Shown: one piece after another, positions 8,701 to 16,852 of the stretch | Position numbering within the stretch: the stretch's first letter is position 1 | How the letters are laid out: each line of letters opens with the position of its first letter | Origin: Aquimarina sp. Aq107 | GTDB taxonomy: Bacteria; Bacteroidota; Bacteroidia; Flavobacteriales; Flavobacteriaceae | Direction: 5' to 3' | Assembly: GCF_943733665.1 (NCBI RefSeq) | Contig: NZ_OX030782.1 | Coordinates: 5,070,501 to 5,134,500, forward strand | DNA: 64,000 nt | Program-made: the position numbers and the translations under genes | The notes under the pieces: generated by a model | Databases searched by the model: none | What the model was told of the DNA's origin: nothing | Seen by the model: the letters and a program-made list of their open reading frames with translations, nothing else

Positions 8701-8986
8701 ATACTCCGTCCTGTACGAAACCTAAAAAACCAACATAAGAGATTGTTACTCTATATGGTCCACCAGTTCTCATATTGGCGATTCTATAATAACCGTCAAA
8801 ATCTGTAATTGCTCCATACTTAGTACCAGATGGTGTATGAATTGCAATTACATTAGCACCCGGAAGTGCGGCACCTGTATTATCTGTAACTTTTCCATTC
8901 ATGGAAGATTTTGTAACACCTTGTGCGGACATTTCTGCAAACGTCGCCAAAAGAATTACAACAAATAAAAATGTAATCTTTTTCAT
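5762..8986 (-). CDS. Oar-like TonB-dependent outer-membrane receptor
   Basis: About 1074 residues from the ATG at 8986. That start is preferred over the upstream in-frame ATG at 9037 because it gives the clean signal peptide MKKITFLFVVILLATFAEM...SAQ. A CarboxypepD_reg-like beta-sandwich follows (GKVTDNTGAALPGANVIA; ITDFDGYYRIANM), then LEEVVITANR, a plug domain (residues about 125-240) and a long beta-barrel ending in RYIFN with a terminal aromatic residue. The fold and length fit Oar-type receptors. The substrate is unknown, and no SusD-like partner is adjacent. It is a single-gene unit with its own terminator downstream. Confidence 0.93.
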   Translation of the reverse strand: MKKITFLFVVILLATFAEMSAQGVTKSSMNGKVTDNTGAALPGANVIAIHTPSGTKYGAITDFDGYYRIANMRTGGPYRVTISYVGFLGFVQDGVFLQLGSSKSISTQMKEEANALEEVVITANRSGVFDSGKTGTETTVTERQINSLPSVSRSVADFVRITPQAQITEGDDGFSVSLAGQNNRYNALYIDGGVSNDVFGLAGSGTDGGQTGVNPFSIDAIETFQINIAPFDVRQSGFAGGAINAITRSGTNRIEGSAYTYFRNQDLAGKTPPSLVGDGESREKLADFSSNIYGIRIGGPIIKDKLFYFVNYEREETETPQPFNFSNYQGDSSLSEVQDLSNFLQTTYGFNPGGFDNNTRTLESNKFTVRLDWNINENNQLSVKHNYVSADNLEARNSGNTRIGFINGSELFESVKNETTLELNSSFGSWASNSLLVGYKTVRDDRDPSGDPFPSVDIRDGNGTITFGAEPFSTANLLDQDILNIADNFEIYSGRHTITIGTQHEFSKIKNLFFAFNYGDYTFNSVSDFYAGIIDEYQRGYSLVGGTAVGDESDGASEFKLYQPSVYVQDEVSISESFKLTAGLRVDVPIFEDGPVNDDFNNRTIPILEAAGKDLQGARVGKAINPKAHLSPRIGFNWDVKNDRTTQIRGGLGMFTSRIPLVWPGGSYNNNGITGGFTAGFNLDPSTITFNPDINQQPVAVEPGTGGLAGNIDIFSPDLRLPQFMKYNIAIDQKLPFWGLIASADFLYTDVITNIYYENLNIAEAEGFLNGADNRPFYSDSFGDLIDNTYGRITLGTNTGEGFSYNASVTLRKPFSNGFQGSVSYSYGEAESIFDGTSSQNSSQWRNIQTVNGKNADIPLGRSDFSAGSRITANVSYEKEYLGFMKSTIALFYEANQGSPYSFLYREGADLLNDDSRDNALIYIPANQSEIVLRDGENGLSSQQQWDALDAFIEGNDYLRSRRGQYAERNGSRGPWSNTIDLKFLQDFYINTGKYKNTLQVSLDIFNFTNLLNKDWGKRKFISDVRLLETEQAGPDPEFSFNPASFEGGLEQLDDAGLQSSRWQMQIGLRYIFN

Positions 8987-9163
8987 TATAATGAATTGAG
9001 TTAATTGTTTGGCGCAAAAGAACGAATCTTTGTGCAATCTAAGTTTATCTAAACGTTAAAATTTTTCACATAAAAATTTAACGGTTTTAAGGTAACTCTA
9101 TTTCGTATTTAATTGATTTGTAATCGATTGAAAATATTCAAAAGTTATTAACCAAAAAAATAG

Positions 9164-10801
9164 TTAGTTTAAATATTTTTTTAACAGTGTTTTTGTAGAC
9201 GAATCGTGATCAGAAATTTGCGAATTATCGATTTCGTTTAGAATATTTGTAGCTAATTGCTTACCTAATTCTACACCCCATTGATCATAACTGAAGATGT
9301 TCCATATAACTCCTTGAACAAATATTCTTTGCTCATACATGGATACGAGCTTACCTAAACTTTTGGGAGTTAGTTTGTTGATAAGTATGGTTGTGGTAGG
9401 CTTATTACCTGTAAATATTTTAAAAGGTTTTAACTGATCTAATGTTTCTGTAGGAAGATTTTTAGACTTTAATTCTTGAACAACTTCTAATTCGGTTTTT
9501 CCATTCATTAAAGCCTCCGTTTGTGCAAAGAAATTAGCCATTAATTTATCTTGATGGTCTTTATCAGCAAATAAGGACTTTTTAAAACCTATAAATTCCG
9601 CAGGAATAAGCTTTGTACCTTGGTGTATTAGTTGAAAGAATGCATGCTGAGCATTTGTTCCTGGTTCACCCCAAATGATGGTTCCTGTTTGATAGTCAAT
9701 TGTTTTTCCGTTGCGATCTACACTTTTTCCATTACTTTCCATAATCCCTTGTTGTAGATATGCAGGTAATCTATGTAAATATTGAGAATAAGGTATGATG
9801 GCTTCGCTTTCGGCTTTAAAGAAATTATTATACCATACGCTTAATAGCCCTAAAATAACAGGTATGTTTTCTTCGAAATCAGTAGTTTTAAAATGCTCAT
9901 CCATTTCGTGGGCACCTTCTAATAAAGCTTCAAAATTTTTATATCCAACGGATAAGCTTATAGATAGTCCAACTGCGCTCCAGAGAGAAAAACGACCTCC
10001 AACCCAATCCCATAATGGGAAAATATTATCTTCAGAAATACCAAATTTAGTAACGTTAGGAATATTACTAGATACTGCAACAAAATGTTTGCCTACAGCT
10101 TCTTGAGAAGCTTGTTTTATAAACCAGCTTCTAGCAGTAGTAGCATTTGATAATGTTTCTTGTGTAGAGAAAGTTTTTGAAACTACAACGAATAATGTAG
10201 TTTCTGGATCTAGATTTTTTAATTTTTGATGTACATGATCACCATCAACATTGGATATGAAATGTACTTTCAAATGATTTTTATAATATTCTAAAGATTC
10301 TGTTATCATAGCCGGACCAAGATCCGAACCGCCAATACCAATATTTACGATATCTGTAAAAGCTTTATTGGTATGTCCTTTTAGTTCTCCATTGATAACT
10401 TTGTCACAGAATCCTTCAATTTTGGTTTTTACAGTGACCACTTCCGAAACAACATTTTTACCATTAACAGTTATGGTTTTATCTGATGGTGCTCTAAGAG
10501 CAGTGTGTAAAACAGCTCTTCCTTCTGTTTCGTTAATAATATCTCCGGCAAAATAACTTTGTATTGCTTTATCCAGCTTAACTTCTTTTGCAAAATCAAT
10601 TAGTAATTTTTTAGTTGTTTCATCTATCCTATTTTTAGAATAATCGATATAAAAATCTTCCCATTCAATAGAGAGCTTTTCGGCACGATCTGGAGATCCT
10701 ACAAAAAGGTCTTTTAGATGAGTGTCTTTAATATTTTTGTAATGGTTTTCTAGTGCTTCCCAAGCTTTTGTGGTGGTGGGATTAATAGTTGGTAATGCCA
10801 T
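9164..10801 (-). CDS. pgi: Glucose-6-phosphate isomerase
   Basis: A 545-residue enzyme that interconverts glucose-6-phosphate and fructose-6-phosphate in glycolysis and gluconeogenesis. The PGI signatures are present: GGRFSLWSAVGLSI near residue 265, IGIGGSDLGPAM in the sugar-phosphate site, VSKTFSTQETL for phosphate binding, GESNGKSVDRNGK-type catalytic region (here GIMESNGKSVDRNGK) and YDQWGVELGKQLA near the C-terminus. It is the last gene of the run DUF3108-kynA-M23-pgi, with only 4 nt between the M23 stop and the pgi start, so co-transcription is likely. Confidence 0.98.
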   Translation of the reverse strand: MALPTINPTTTKAWEALENHYKNIKDTHLKDLFVGSPDRAEKLSIEWEDFYIDYSKNRIDETTKKLLIDFAKEVKLDKAIQSYFAGDIINETEGRAVLHTALRAPSDKTITVNGKNVVSEVVTVKTKIEGFCDKVINGELKGHTNKAFTDIVNIGIGGSDLGPAMITESLEYYKNHLKVHFISNVDGDHVHQKLKNLDPETTLFVVVSKTFSTQETLSNATTARSWFIKQASQEAVGKHFVAVSSNIPNVTKFGISEDNIFPLWDWVGGRFSLWSAVGLSISLSVGYKNFEALLEGAHEMDEHFKTTDFEENIPVILGLLSVWYNNFFKAESEAIIPYSQYLHRLPAYLQQGIMESNGKSVDRNGKTIDYQTGTIIWGEPGTNAQHAFFQLIHQGTKLIPAEFIGFKKSLFADKDHQDKLMANFFAQTEALMNGKTELEVVQELKSKNLPTETLDQLKPFKIFTGNKPTTTILINKLTPKSLGKLVSMYEQRIFVQGVIWNIFSYDQWGVELGKQLATNILNEIDNSQISDHDSSTKTLLKKYLN

Positions 10802-10805
10802 GTGG

Positions 10806-12062
10806 TTATAATATTTCTTGTTTTGGTTTGAATACGATACTGTCTAGTCTAGTTTTAAAAGGTTCGATATGTTTGTAAAAAGCTGGTCGTAAACTATCTT
10901 TTAAAGGTTTAGAAGCGGGTAAATCTTGCTTAAACGGGTCTACTTCTTTTCCATTTTTCCAGAAACGATAGCAAACATGAGGCCCACTTGTATTCCCTGT
11001 CATTCCTATATAGCCAATTACATCACCTTGTCTAACATATTCTCCAACTTTTACTGCTCTTCTACTCATGTGTAAATATTGTGTTTCATATGTAGAATTA
11101 TGTCTGATTTTTACATACTTACCATTTCCTCCTCTACGTTCGGACTTGGTTACGGTTCCATCAGCTGTAGCTAAAATTTGAGTTCCAATCGGTGCGGCAA
11201 AGTCAGTTCCTCGATGCGGTCTTATTTTATTTCCGTAGTATTTTATTCTTCTTTTAAGATTATATCTCGAAGAAATTCTACTAAACTGAACTGGTGCTCG
11301 AAGAAACGCTCTTCGAAGATTATTTGCTTCTTGATCAAAATAATCTGAGGTTCCATTGATAGTATCGTCTTCGAATTGGAATGCGTATATAGGTTTGCTT
11401 CTATGCTCAAAGTAAGATGCTTTGATTTCTCCAATTCCTGCTGGAATTGTGTCATTTATATATTTCTCAGTATAAATTACTTTAAATTGATCTCCAGCTT
11501 GTAATCTTGTAAAATCTATGGTCCATGCGTAGATGTCTGCCATTTTATAGGCAACAAGAAAACTAAGATCCATATCATCAAAAGTTTGTGAAAGGTTGTT
11601 TTCTATAGTTCCAGAAGCTATTCGCTCTACAATTTTTACCGGTTTTGCACTTTTTCTTGCAACAATACTGTCTCTAAAATCAACAACAGTGTAATCTATA
11701 AGTCCATTTTGGTATACAAATACTTGTGCTTTTTCGGTAGTGTCCTTTGATTTAAGAAGTGTATATGCTTTTCCTGCTGTAATTCTAGCTACATTAAATG
11801 TGTCTTTAATTTTATTCGAAATTTCGAAAACTTTGGCTCTAGAAATACCGTGGCTGTCTAAAATAGCTCCAAAACTATCTCCCGGTCGGACAGTGTCCCT
11901 AACTACCATAAAATTATTAAGGTTGTATCCGAATTCCTTAACAACTGGCGGCTCTTTTATTTTTTCAATTGTTTCAGGAACTGTAACTACTGGTTCTTTT
12001 TTCTCTTGCTGACATGAAATCAATACTACCGACAAAAGTAGTATGTAACCTAAATTCTTCAA
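10806..12062 (-). CDS. M23-family peptidoglycan metallopeptidase, lipoprotein
   Basis: A 418-residue lipoprotein with the lipobox LISC17, followed by a long N-terminal region containing a LysM/OapA-like segment (RPGDSFGAILDSHGIS, about 59-74). The C-terminal LytM domain (about 275-380) carries HRGTD with zinc ligands His283 and Asp287, and YLHMS with His331. The usual HxH motif reads HVC: His362 is kept, and Cys364 stands where the second zinc-binding His normally lies. It would cleave peptide crosslinks of peptidoglycan in the periplasm, or act as a divisome/envelope regulator if inactive. It is packed 6 nt after kynA and 4 nt before pgi. Confidence 0.93.
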   Translation of the reverse strand: MKNLGYILLLSVVLISCQQEKKEPVVTVPETIEKIKEPPVVKEFGYNLNNFMVVRDTVRPGDSFGAILDSHGISRAKVFEISNKIKDTFNVARITAGKAYTLLKSKDTTEKAQVFVYQNGLIDYTVVDFRDSIVARKSAKPVKIVERIASGTIENNLSQTFDDMDLSFLVAYKMADIYAWTIDFTRLQAGDQFKVIYTEKYINDTIPAGIGEIKASYFEHRSKPIYAFQFEDDTINGTSDYFDQEANNLRRAFLRAPVQFSRISSRYNLKRRIKYYGNKIRPHRGTDFAAPIGTQILATADGTVTKSERRGGNGKYVKIRHNSTYETQYLHMSRRAVKVGEYVRQGDVIGYIGMTGNTSGPHVCYRFWKNGKEVDPFKQDLPASKPLKDSLRPAFYKHIEPFKTRLDSIVFKPKQEIL

Positions 12063-12068
12063 CTGACT

Positions 12069-13034
12069 TTATTTTGTGGTATTAAATTGATGGGTTACCC
12101 ATTGTTGTCCCCAGTTTTCCTGTTCTTCTGCGCTCCAAAGATTCGGAAAAAACATGATCCTTTGAAAACTTGGAGGTAGAAACTTTTTCCAGTTAGTTCC
12201 ACCTGTAGCCAATACTTCGCCTTTATCTTTATTAAGATACCTGTAGGCGGCACCCATATGCATTAATAACCAATTAATATTTACATTGGTGTCAAAAGTA
12301 CGCATTGCATTGATAAGCTGCACATTATTTTGCTCTTTTTCCGGAAGTTCCAGGTATTTGTGATAGATCGTACTTTGTTTTACTTGATTTGCAATACGCA
12401 TCATTCTAGGAGTATAGCGATATTCAAATTGTTTAAGTGTCAATGTTTTTTCGCCGGTTTTAATATCTGTAGCTCCAGATTTCCAGTATAAATGTTCGTA
12501 TATTTCTTCAAGTGAATCTTTTTCAGAAAATTGATCTCTTTCTTTAGCGTTTACAAGATTTACTAAAGGAGTGGCATATATTTCTATCATTCTGTATTGT
12601 ACAGATTGAAATCCACTAGCAGGTAAAAGAGACATTCGGTATTTTAAAAATTGATCTCTATCCATTCCTTTGATCATTACATCAAAAGAGTTTATAAGAA
12701 CTCTAAAATACCTATTAATTCTATCCAATTTTTTTGTAAAAAACTCTGCATTCTGCAGTTTGTCATCAATGATTTGCTTTAGTTCATGGATGATTAGCTT
12801 AAAATAAAGCTCAGTAATCTGATGATACATTATAAAGATTTCTTCATCAGGAAAATGTGTTCTCGGAATTTGTAAACTAAGCAATGTATCCAGATGGATA
12901 TAATCCCAGTAAGTAAGATATTTATCATGAAGTAAACCATCTAAATAGGATCCAAGATCCTGACCGGAATTTTTAAACTTTTTTTCGAGCTGTAATATTT
13001 TTTCAGCAATCTCAGGTTTTATGGATTGGTCCAT
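12069..13034 (-). CDS. kynA: Tryptophan 2,3-dioxygenase family protein
   Basis: A 321-residue heme dioxygenase predicted to open the indole ring of tryptophan to N-formylkynurenine. The motif FIMYHQITELYFKLIIHEL (about 88-106) matches the substrate-binding helix of TDO, and HMGAAYRYL near residue 262 holds the likely proximal heme His. It is slightly longer than classical TDO (about 280 residues). The start overlaps the DUF3108 stop as TAATG. No kynurenine pathway gene (kynB, kynU, kmo) lies nearby, but hppD and hmgA follow within 3 kb on the same strand, suggesting an aromatic amino acid degradation neighbourhood. Confidence 0.9.
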   Translation of the reverse strand: MDQSIKPEIAEKILQLEKKFKNSGQDLGSYLDGLLHDKYLTYWDYIHLDTLLSLQIPRTHFPDEEIFIMYHQITELYFKLIIHELKQIIDDKLQNAEFFTKKLDRINRYFRVLINSFDVMIKGMDRDQFLKYRMSLLPASGFQSVQYRMIEIYATPLVNLVNAKERDQFSEKDSLEEIYEHLYWKSGATDIKTGEKTLTLKQFEYRYTPRMMRIANQVKQSTIYHKYLELPEKEQNNVQLINAMRTFDTNVNINWLLMHMGAAYRYLNKDKGEVLATGGTNWKKFLPPSFQRIMFFPNLWSAEEQENWGQQWVTHQFNTTK

Positions 13035-13810
13035 TAATCTATAACAATTTTGAGAGGGTGTTTAAGACCTTTGTAAGCTATTAGATCTGCATTAATAGAT
13101 CCTACGAGAATATCAGCTTTTATTCTAATTGGCATACGATTATCATCATCACTTACCCAAACAGTCAAACTTTCCTCTTCTTTAAATACTCTTTCGGCTT
13201 GTACAATTGGACGAAACTTTAAACAACGAATTTTATTTCCATTCATTTTTATTGTTTCTCGTCCTAAAAAGCGCAATTTGAATAGGTAATTTTCATTGTC
13301 AAAAAACATATTGACAAATTGCTCATCACCTTTCTTAAGCGAAGATACATCAATATTATTTCTTAAGTAATAAAATGAAGACATCATATCCTGTATGTTG
13401 TCTTTGGTGCTGAAGGTTTCTTTCTTATTGTATTTTTTATTGAATACTTGCGCTTTTTTATTATCGTGATCAAAATTAATTTCGATATCCTTAGTATGTC
13501 CTCCCTCATTAATCTTACGAATAAACCTATAAGGTTTTATTTCGTTTTTATCTACGTATGTTTCATAATAATCTTCTACTTTAAAAAACACACTTAAAAG
13601 TCCTGAAGATTTACCCGTTCCAATAATATGGTGCACAGGCATTCCATTAAGCATTTCGTCTTTAACTTCTAAGGTAGCATAACTGGCTGTAAAAACTCCG
13701 TAACGGATTTTAAATTTAAACCATTCTCCATTTTCAAAAGACTTATGGTTTTCTTGCGCAACCGAGGAAGCTGAGATTAAGATTAGTAATAAAAGAATAT
13801 ATCTTTTCAT
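13034..13810 (-). CDS. DUF3108 domain-containing exported protein
   Basis: About 258 residues starting at the ATG at 13810 (signal peptide MKRYILLLLILISASSVAQ). The ORF could extend to 13873, but that would bury the signal peptide behind 21 residues. The mature part is beta-rich with GEWFKFKIRYGVFTASYATL, GLLSVFFKVEDYYETYVD and MPIRIKADILVGSINADL, which fits DUF3108, a periplasmic beta-barrel-like fold of unknown function. It is first gene of the run DUF3108-kynA-M23-pgi, with one-nucleotide overlap to kynA. Confidence 0.88.
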   Translation of the reverse strand: MKRYILLLLILISASSVAQENHKSFENGEWFKFKIRYGVFTASYATLEVKDEMLNGMPVHHIIGTGKSSGLLSVFFKVEDYYETYVDKNEIKPYRFIRKINEGGHTKDIEINFDHDNKKAQVFNKKYNKKETFSTKDNIQDMMSSFYYLRNNIDVSSLKKGDEQFVNMFFDNENYLFKLRFLGRETIKMNGNKIRCLKFRPIVQAERVFKEEESLTVWVSDDDNRMPIRIKADILVGSINADLIAYKGLKHPLKIVID

Positions 13811-13943
13811 AACTGTTTTGGGCATTGTTTTGTTAACGTGTATGTTATTATTATGAATATTTACAATATCCATTCCAAAAGTACTATATAATATAAACAG
13901 ATAAAAATTAGTAGTATTACTTAATATTTAAAAAAGTAATAAA

Positions 13944-13970
13944 AAAAGAGAGCCACCACAGCTCTCTTTT
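13944..13970. terminator. Hairpin with T-runs on both sides, probable terminator
   Basis: AAAAGAGAGC (13944-13953) pairs with GCTCTCTTTT (13961-13970) around a 7-nt loop. The minus-strand product is followed by seven T and so fits termination of transcripts arriving from hppD (stop at 14220), about 250 nt earlier. The plus-strand tail is also T-rich, but no plus-strand gene precedes it. Confidence 0.7.
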
Positions 13971-14219
13971 ACTTTTATTAACCAACTAAAAACTTAAATT
14001 ATGAGAATAATTATTGTTTTTGGTATAAGCAGTAACCACTCCGCTTATAATACAAACATCAGCTTTTTTTGCATAATTATCAAACGAAAACGTTTTTTTA
14101 TTATGATATTTAACAAAAATTTAGGCAGAAACGCATTATTTTTCAATAATCTCAATTTATTAACAATGCTTGCTTTAATTATTCAAAAGGATTTAAGAAT
14201 TTTAAATGAAGTAGCTGGT
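13971..14219. other. Gene-free gap downstream of hppD, with a hairpin
   Basis: Together with 13811-13970 this is a ~410-nt stretch without a convincing gene. A stem-loop TATAAGC (14024-14030) / GCTTATA (14043-14049) with inner AGT/ACT pairing is the only clear structure. A plus-strand ORF of 88 codons from 14001 lacks coding features and runs into the 3' end of hppD. The minus strand holds only very short ORFs. It may be a long 3' UTR of hppD. Confidence 0.4.
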
Positions 14220-15359
14220 TTACAGTGTACCTCTTTGTTCTTGTTCTCTTTCTATTGCTTCGAATAACGCTTTAAAATTTCCTTTTCCAAAGGATTGAGC
14301 TCCTTTTCGTTGGATTATTTCAAAAAACATAGTTGGTCTATCTAAAACAGGTTTAGTAAAAATCTGCAAGAGATATCCCTCATCATCTCTATCAATTAGA
14401 ATTCCAAGTTCTTTTAAAGGTTCTAGATCTTCATCAATTTCTCCAACTCTATCCAAAACGGTTTCATAATAACTAGCAGGTACCGTAAGAAATTCAACTC
14501 CTCTTTGTTGAAGCGCAGAAACTGTTTCTATAATATTATCAGTTGCTAGTGCCATATGCTGTACACCTGCTCCGTTATAAAAATCAATATACTCTTCGAT
14601 TTGAGATTTTTTTCTTCCTTCTGCCGGCTCGTTTATAGGGAACTTAATTCTACCGTTACCATTACTCATTACCTTACTCATCAAAGCAGTATATTCTGTA
14701 GAAATATCTTTATCATCAAAAGAGACTAATTGAGCAAACCCCATAACTTTAGCATAAAACTCACACCATTTATTCATTTCATTCCAGCCAACATTACCAA
14801 CCATATGATCAATATATTTAAGACCTGTAGATTCGGTGTTATATGGTTTATTCCAAGCGATATATCCTGGTAAGAATACACCGTTATAATTTTTTCTTTC
14901 TACAAAAATGTGAACAGTTTCGCCATAGGTATGTATGCCAGAAAATACAACCGTACCATCTTTATCTTCTCTTGTAACTGGTTCCATATAAGATTTAGCC
15001 CCTCGTTTGGTAGTTTCTTCATAGCTTTTTGTTGCATCATCTACCCAAAGAGCGACAACTTTGACTCCATCACCATGTGCATTGATATGTCTATTGATGT
15101 CTCCATCAGGTTGTAAAGGCGAAGTAAGTATCAATGTAATTTTGTCTTGACGTAGAACATAAGAAACACGGTCTTTAAGCCCAGTCTCTAATCCGGCATA
15201 AGCTATAGGTTGAAATCCCCAAGCTGTCTGATAATAGTATGCAGCTTGTTTCGCATTACCGACATATAGTTCTACATAATCAGTACCTAAAAGAGGTAAA
15301 AAGTCTTCTGCTTCAGGAATTATTTTTTCTAAATTTTGGGGATTTATATTTGTTGACAT
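14220..15359 (-). CDS. hppD: 4-hydroxyphenylpyruvate dioxygenase
   Basis: A 379-residue non-heme iron enzyme converting 4-hydroxyphenylpyruvate to homogentisate in tyrosine catabolism. The two vicinal-oxygen-chelate halves are visible, and the iron triad falls at His185 (DHMVGNVG), His268 (VQHMALATDN) and Glu347 (MFFEIIQRKG). The C-terminal gating helix FKALFEAIEREQ is present. It lies 155 nt downstream of hmgA, which uses its product, and the pair is probably co-transcribed with an intergenic hairpin between them. Length and motifs are canonical. Confidence 0.97.
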   Translation of the reverse strand: MSTNINPQNLEKIIPEAEDFLPLLGTDYVELYVGNAKQAAYYYQTAWGFQPIAYAGLETGLKDRVSYVLRQDKITLILTSPLQPDGDINRHINAHGDGVKVVALWVDDATKSYEETTKRGAKSYMEPVTREDKDGTVVFSGIHTYGETVHIFVERKNYNGVFLPGYIAWNKPYNTESTGLKYIDHMVGNVGWNEMNKWCEFYAKVMGFAQLVSFDDKDISTEYTALMSKVMSNGNGRIKFPINEPAEGRKKSQIEEYIDFYNGAGVQHMALATDNIIETVSALQQRGVEFLTVPASYYETVLDRVGEIDEDLEPLKELGILIDRDDEGYLLQIFTKPVLDRPTMFFEIIQRKGAQSFGKGNFKALFEAIEREQEQRGTL

Positions 15360-15404
15360 AATATCTTATTTTGTTGTTGTGAAAATTATATAATGAGACT
15401 ATTC

Positions 15405-15436
15405 ATCCAGAAAACTAAAAAAATCATTTTCTGGAT
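15405..15436 (-). promoter_or_regulatory. 10-bp perfect inverted repeat between hmgA and hppD
   Basis: ATCCAGAAAA (15405-15414) and TTTTCTGGAT (15427-15436) are exact reverse complements with a 12-nt spacer. On the minus strand it is not followed by a T-run, so a terminator is unlikely. Possible roles are an mRNA-processing/stability hairpin between cistrons or an operator just upstream of hppD (start 15359). Confidence 0.45.
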
Positions 15437-15513
15437 AAAATCTACCACATAGCTCTAAGATGTGCCGAAATATCTTTTCTGTAATTCAACATGAATCTAT
15501 ATTTATAAACTGG

Positions 15514-16671
15514 TTATTCTAACCAGGATTTGTGATAATCTTCATCAGCTATTTTCATTGCCTCTTTAGTAACCATAAGAGGTTTAAAAGTGTCAACCAT
15601 TACAGCTAATTCATCTGTTTTTGTTTTACCGATGCTTCTTTCAGCTGCTCCTGGATGTGGTCCGTGTGGAATTCCGGCTGGATGCAGGGATATATGACCG
15701 GCATCAATATCATTTCTACTCATAAAATCACCATCTACGTAATATAATACTTCATCGCTATCTATATTACTGTGATTATAAGGTGCAGGAATACTTTGTG
15801 GGTGGTAATCATATAATCGAGGAACAAATGAACAAACTACGAACGCATCTGTTTCAAAAGTTTGATGTACTGGTGGTGGTTGATGAACTCTTCCGGTAAT
15901 AGGTTCAAAATCGTGAATCGAAAATGCATATGGAAAATTGAATCCATCATACCCAACAACATCAAAAGGATGTGATGCATAGACCATATCAAAAATTTCG
16001 TCTTGTTTTTTTACTTTGATTAGAAAATCACCTTTTTCATCATTACTTTCCAATTCATATGGAGCTCTTAAATCTCGTTCACAAAAAGGAGAATGTTCTA
16101 ACAATTGACCAAACCAATTTCTATATCTTTTTGGTGTATAAATAGGTCTTCTGGACTCTACAATAAACAAACGATTTTCAGTGGTGTCAAAATCTAACTT
16201 ATAAATAGTACCACGTGGAATGAGAATATAATCTCCATATTTGAAATCTAAATTACCTAAATGACTTCTAAATTTACCACTTCCTCGATGCACAAAAATT
16301 AATTCATCTGCATCTGTGTTTTTATAGAAATATTCTGAAGTAGATTCCTTAGGAGCCGATAAAATAATACTCACATCACTATTAGTAAGTACATTTTTTC
16401 TACTATTTAAATAATCTTTTTCTGGTGTAACATTAAAACCGTGTAGTCTATACGATTTAATATTGTTTTTAATTGCAATTTCTGGAGCTACACTATAGCT
16501 TCCTTTAATTTCTTTTACCTGAGTAGGTCGCTGATAATGATATAGATTGGTAGACATTCCATCAAAACCAATGGTTCCGAATAATTGTTCATAGAATAGA
16601 TTGCCATCTGGTTTTCTAAAAATAGTATGGCGCTTAGGTGGTATTTTACCTAGAGAATGATAAAAAGGCAT
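15514..16671 (-). CDS. hmgA: Homogentisate 1,2-dioxygenase
   Basis: A 385-residue cupin-fold enzyme that opens the ring of homogentisate to maleylacetoacetate. The N-terminal cupin half contains ELIFVHRGSGKF and YGDYILIPRGT. The C-terminal half contains YNHSNIDSDEVLYYVDG and GHISLHPAGIPHGPHPG, with the His/Glu/His iron ligands and catalytic His expected in this family. It lies upstream of hppD on the same strand. Genes for the next steps (maleylacetoacetate isomerase, fumarylacetoacetase) are not in the window. Confidence 0.97.
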   Translation of the reverse strand: MPFYHSLGKIPPKRHTIFRKPDGNLFYEQLFGTIGFDGMSTNLYHYQRPTQVKEIKGSYSVAPEIAIKNNIKSYRLHGFNVTPEKDYLNSRKNVLTNSDVSIILSAPKESTSEYFYKNTDADELIFVHRGSGKFRSHLGNLDFKYGDYILIPRGTIYKLDFDTTENRLFIVESRRPIYTPKRYRNWFGQLLEHSPFCERDLRAPYELESNDEKGDFLIKVKKQDEIFDMVYASHPFDVVGYDGFNFPYAFSIHDFEPITGRVHQPPPVHQTFETDAFVVCSFVPRLYDYHPQSIPAPYNHSNIDSDEVLYYVDGDFMSRNDIDAGHISLHPAGIPHGPHPGAAERSIGKTKTDELAVMVDTFKPLMVTKEAMKIADEDYHKSWLE

Positions 16672-16732
16672 GATTTTTTAAGATTATGGTGTTAACTATT
16701 AGTTTTGAAAAAAGTAATGCAATAGTAAACCG

Positions 16733-16765
16733 CTGCCTTATTCCGGATTTCGCTTAATAAGGTAG
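16733..16765 (-). promoter_or_regulatory. Inverted repeat upstream of hmgA
   Basis: CTGCCTTATT (16733-16742) pairs with AATAAGGTAG (16756-16765), with one G-U wobble and a 13-nt spacer. It lies 62 nt before the hmgA start in a 181-nt gap after the patatin gene. Neither strand shows a T-run, so an operator for the tyrosine-catabolism genes is as likely as an RNA hairpin. Confidence 0.35.
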
Positions 16766-16852
16766 TGTAGTAGCAATAATAAATTCTGCCAGTACAAGCT
16801 CATAACAATACAAATATCGTAAATATTTCCATCTTTTGGATCATAAAAAGTA

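Noticed and set aside
8987..9037. Longer start of the Oar-like receptor
   Set aside because: It would place 17 polar residues before a clear signal peptide. The same reasoning was used for the receptor at 35114, the patatin gene at 19138, the DUF3108 gene at 13810 and the T9SS gene at 45632.
14001..14267. Plus-strand ORF of 88 codons downstream of hppD
   Set aside because: Low complexity and Phe/Ile-rich, no recognisable domain, runs antisense into the hppD 3' end. More likely chance in AT-rich DNA.
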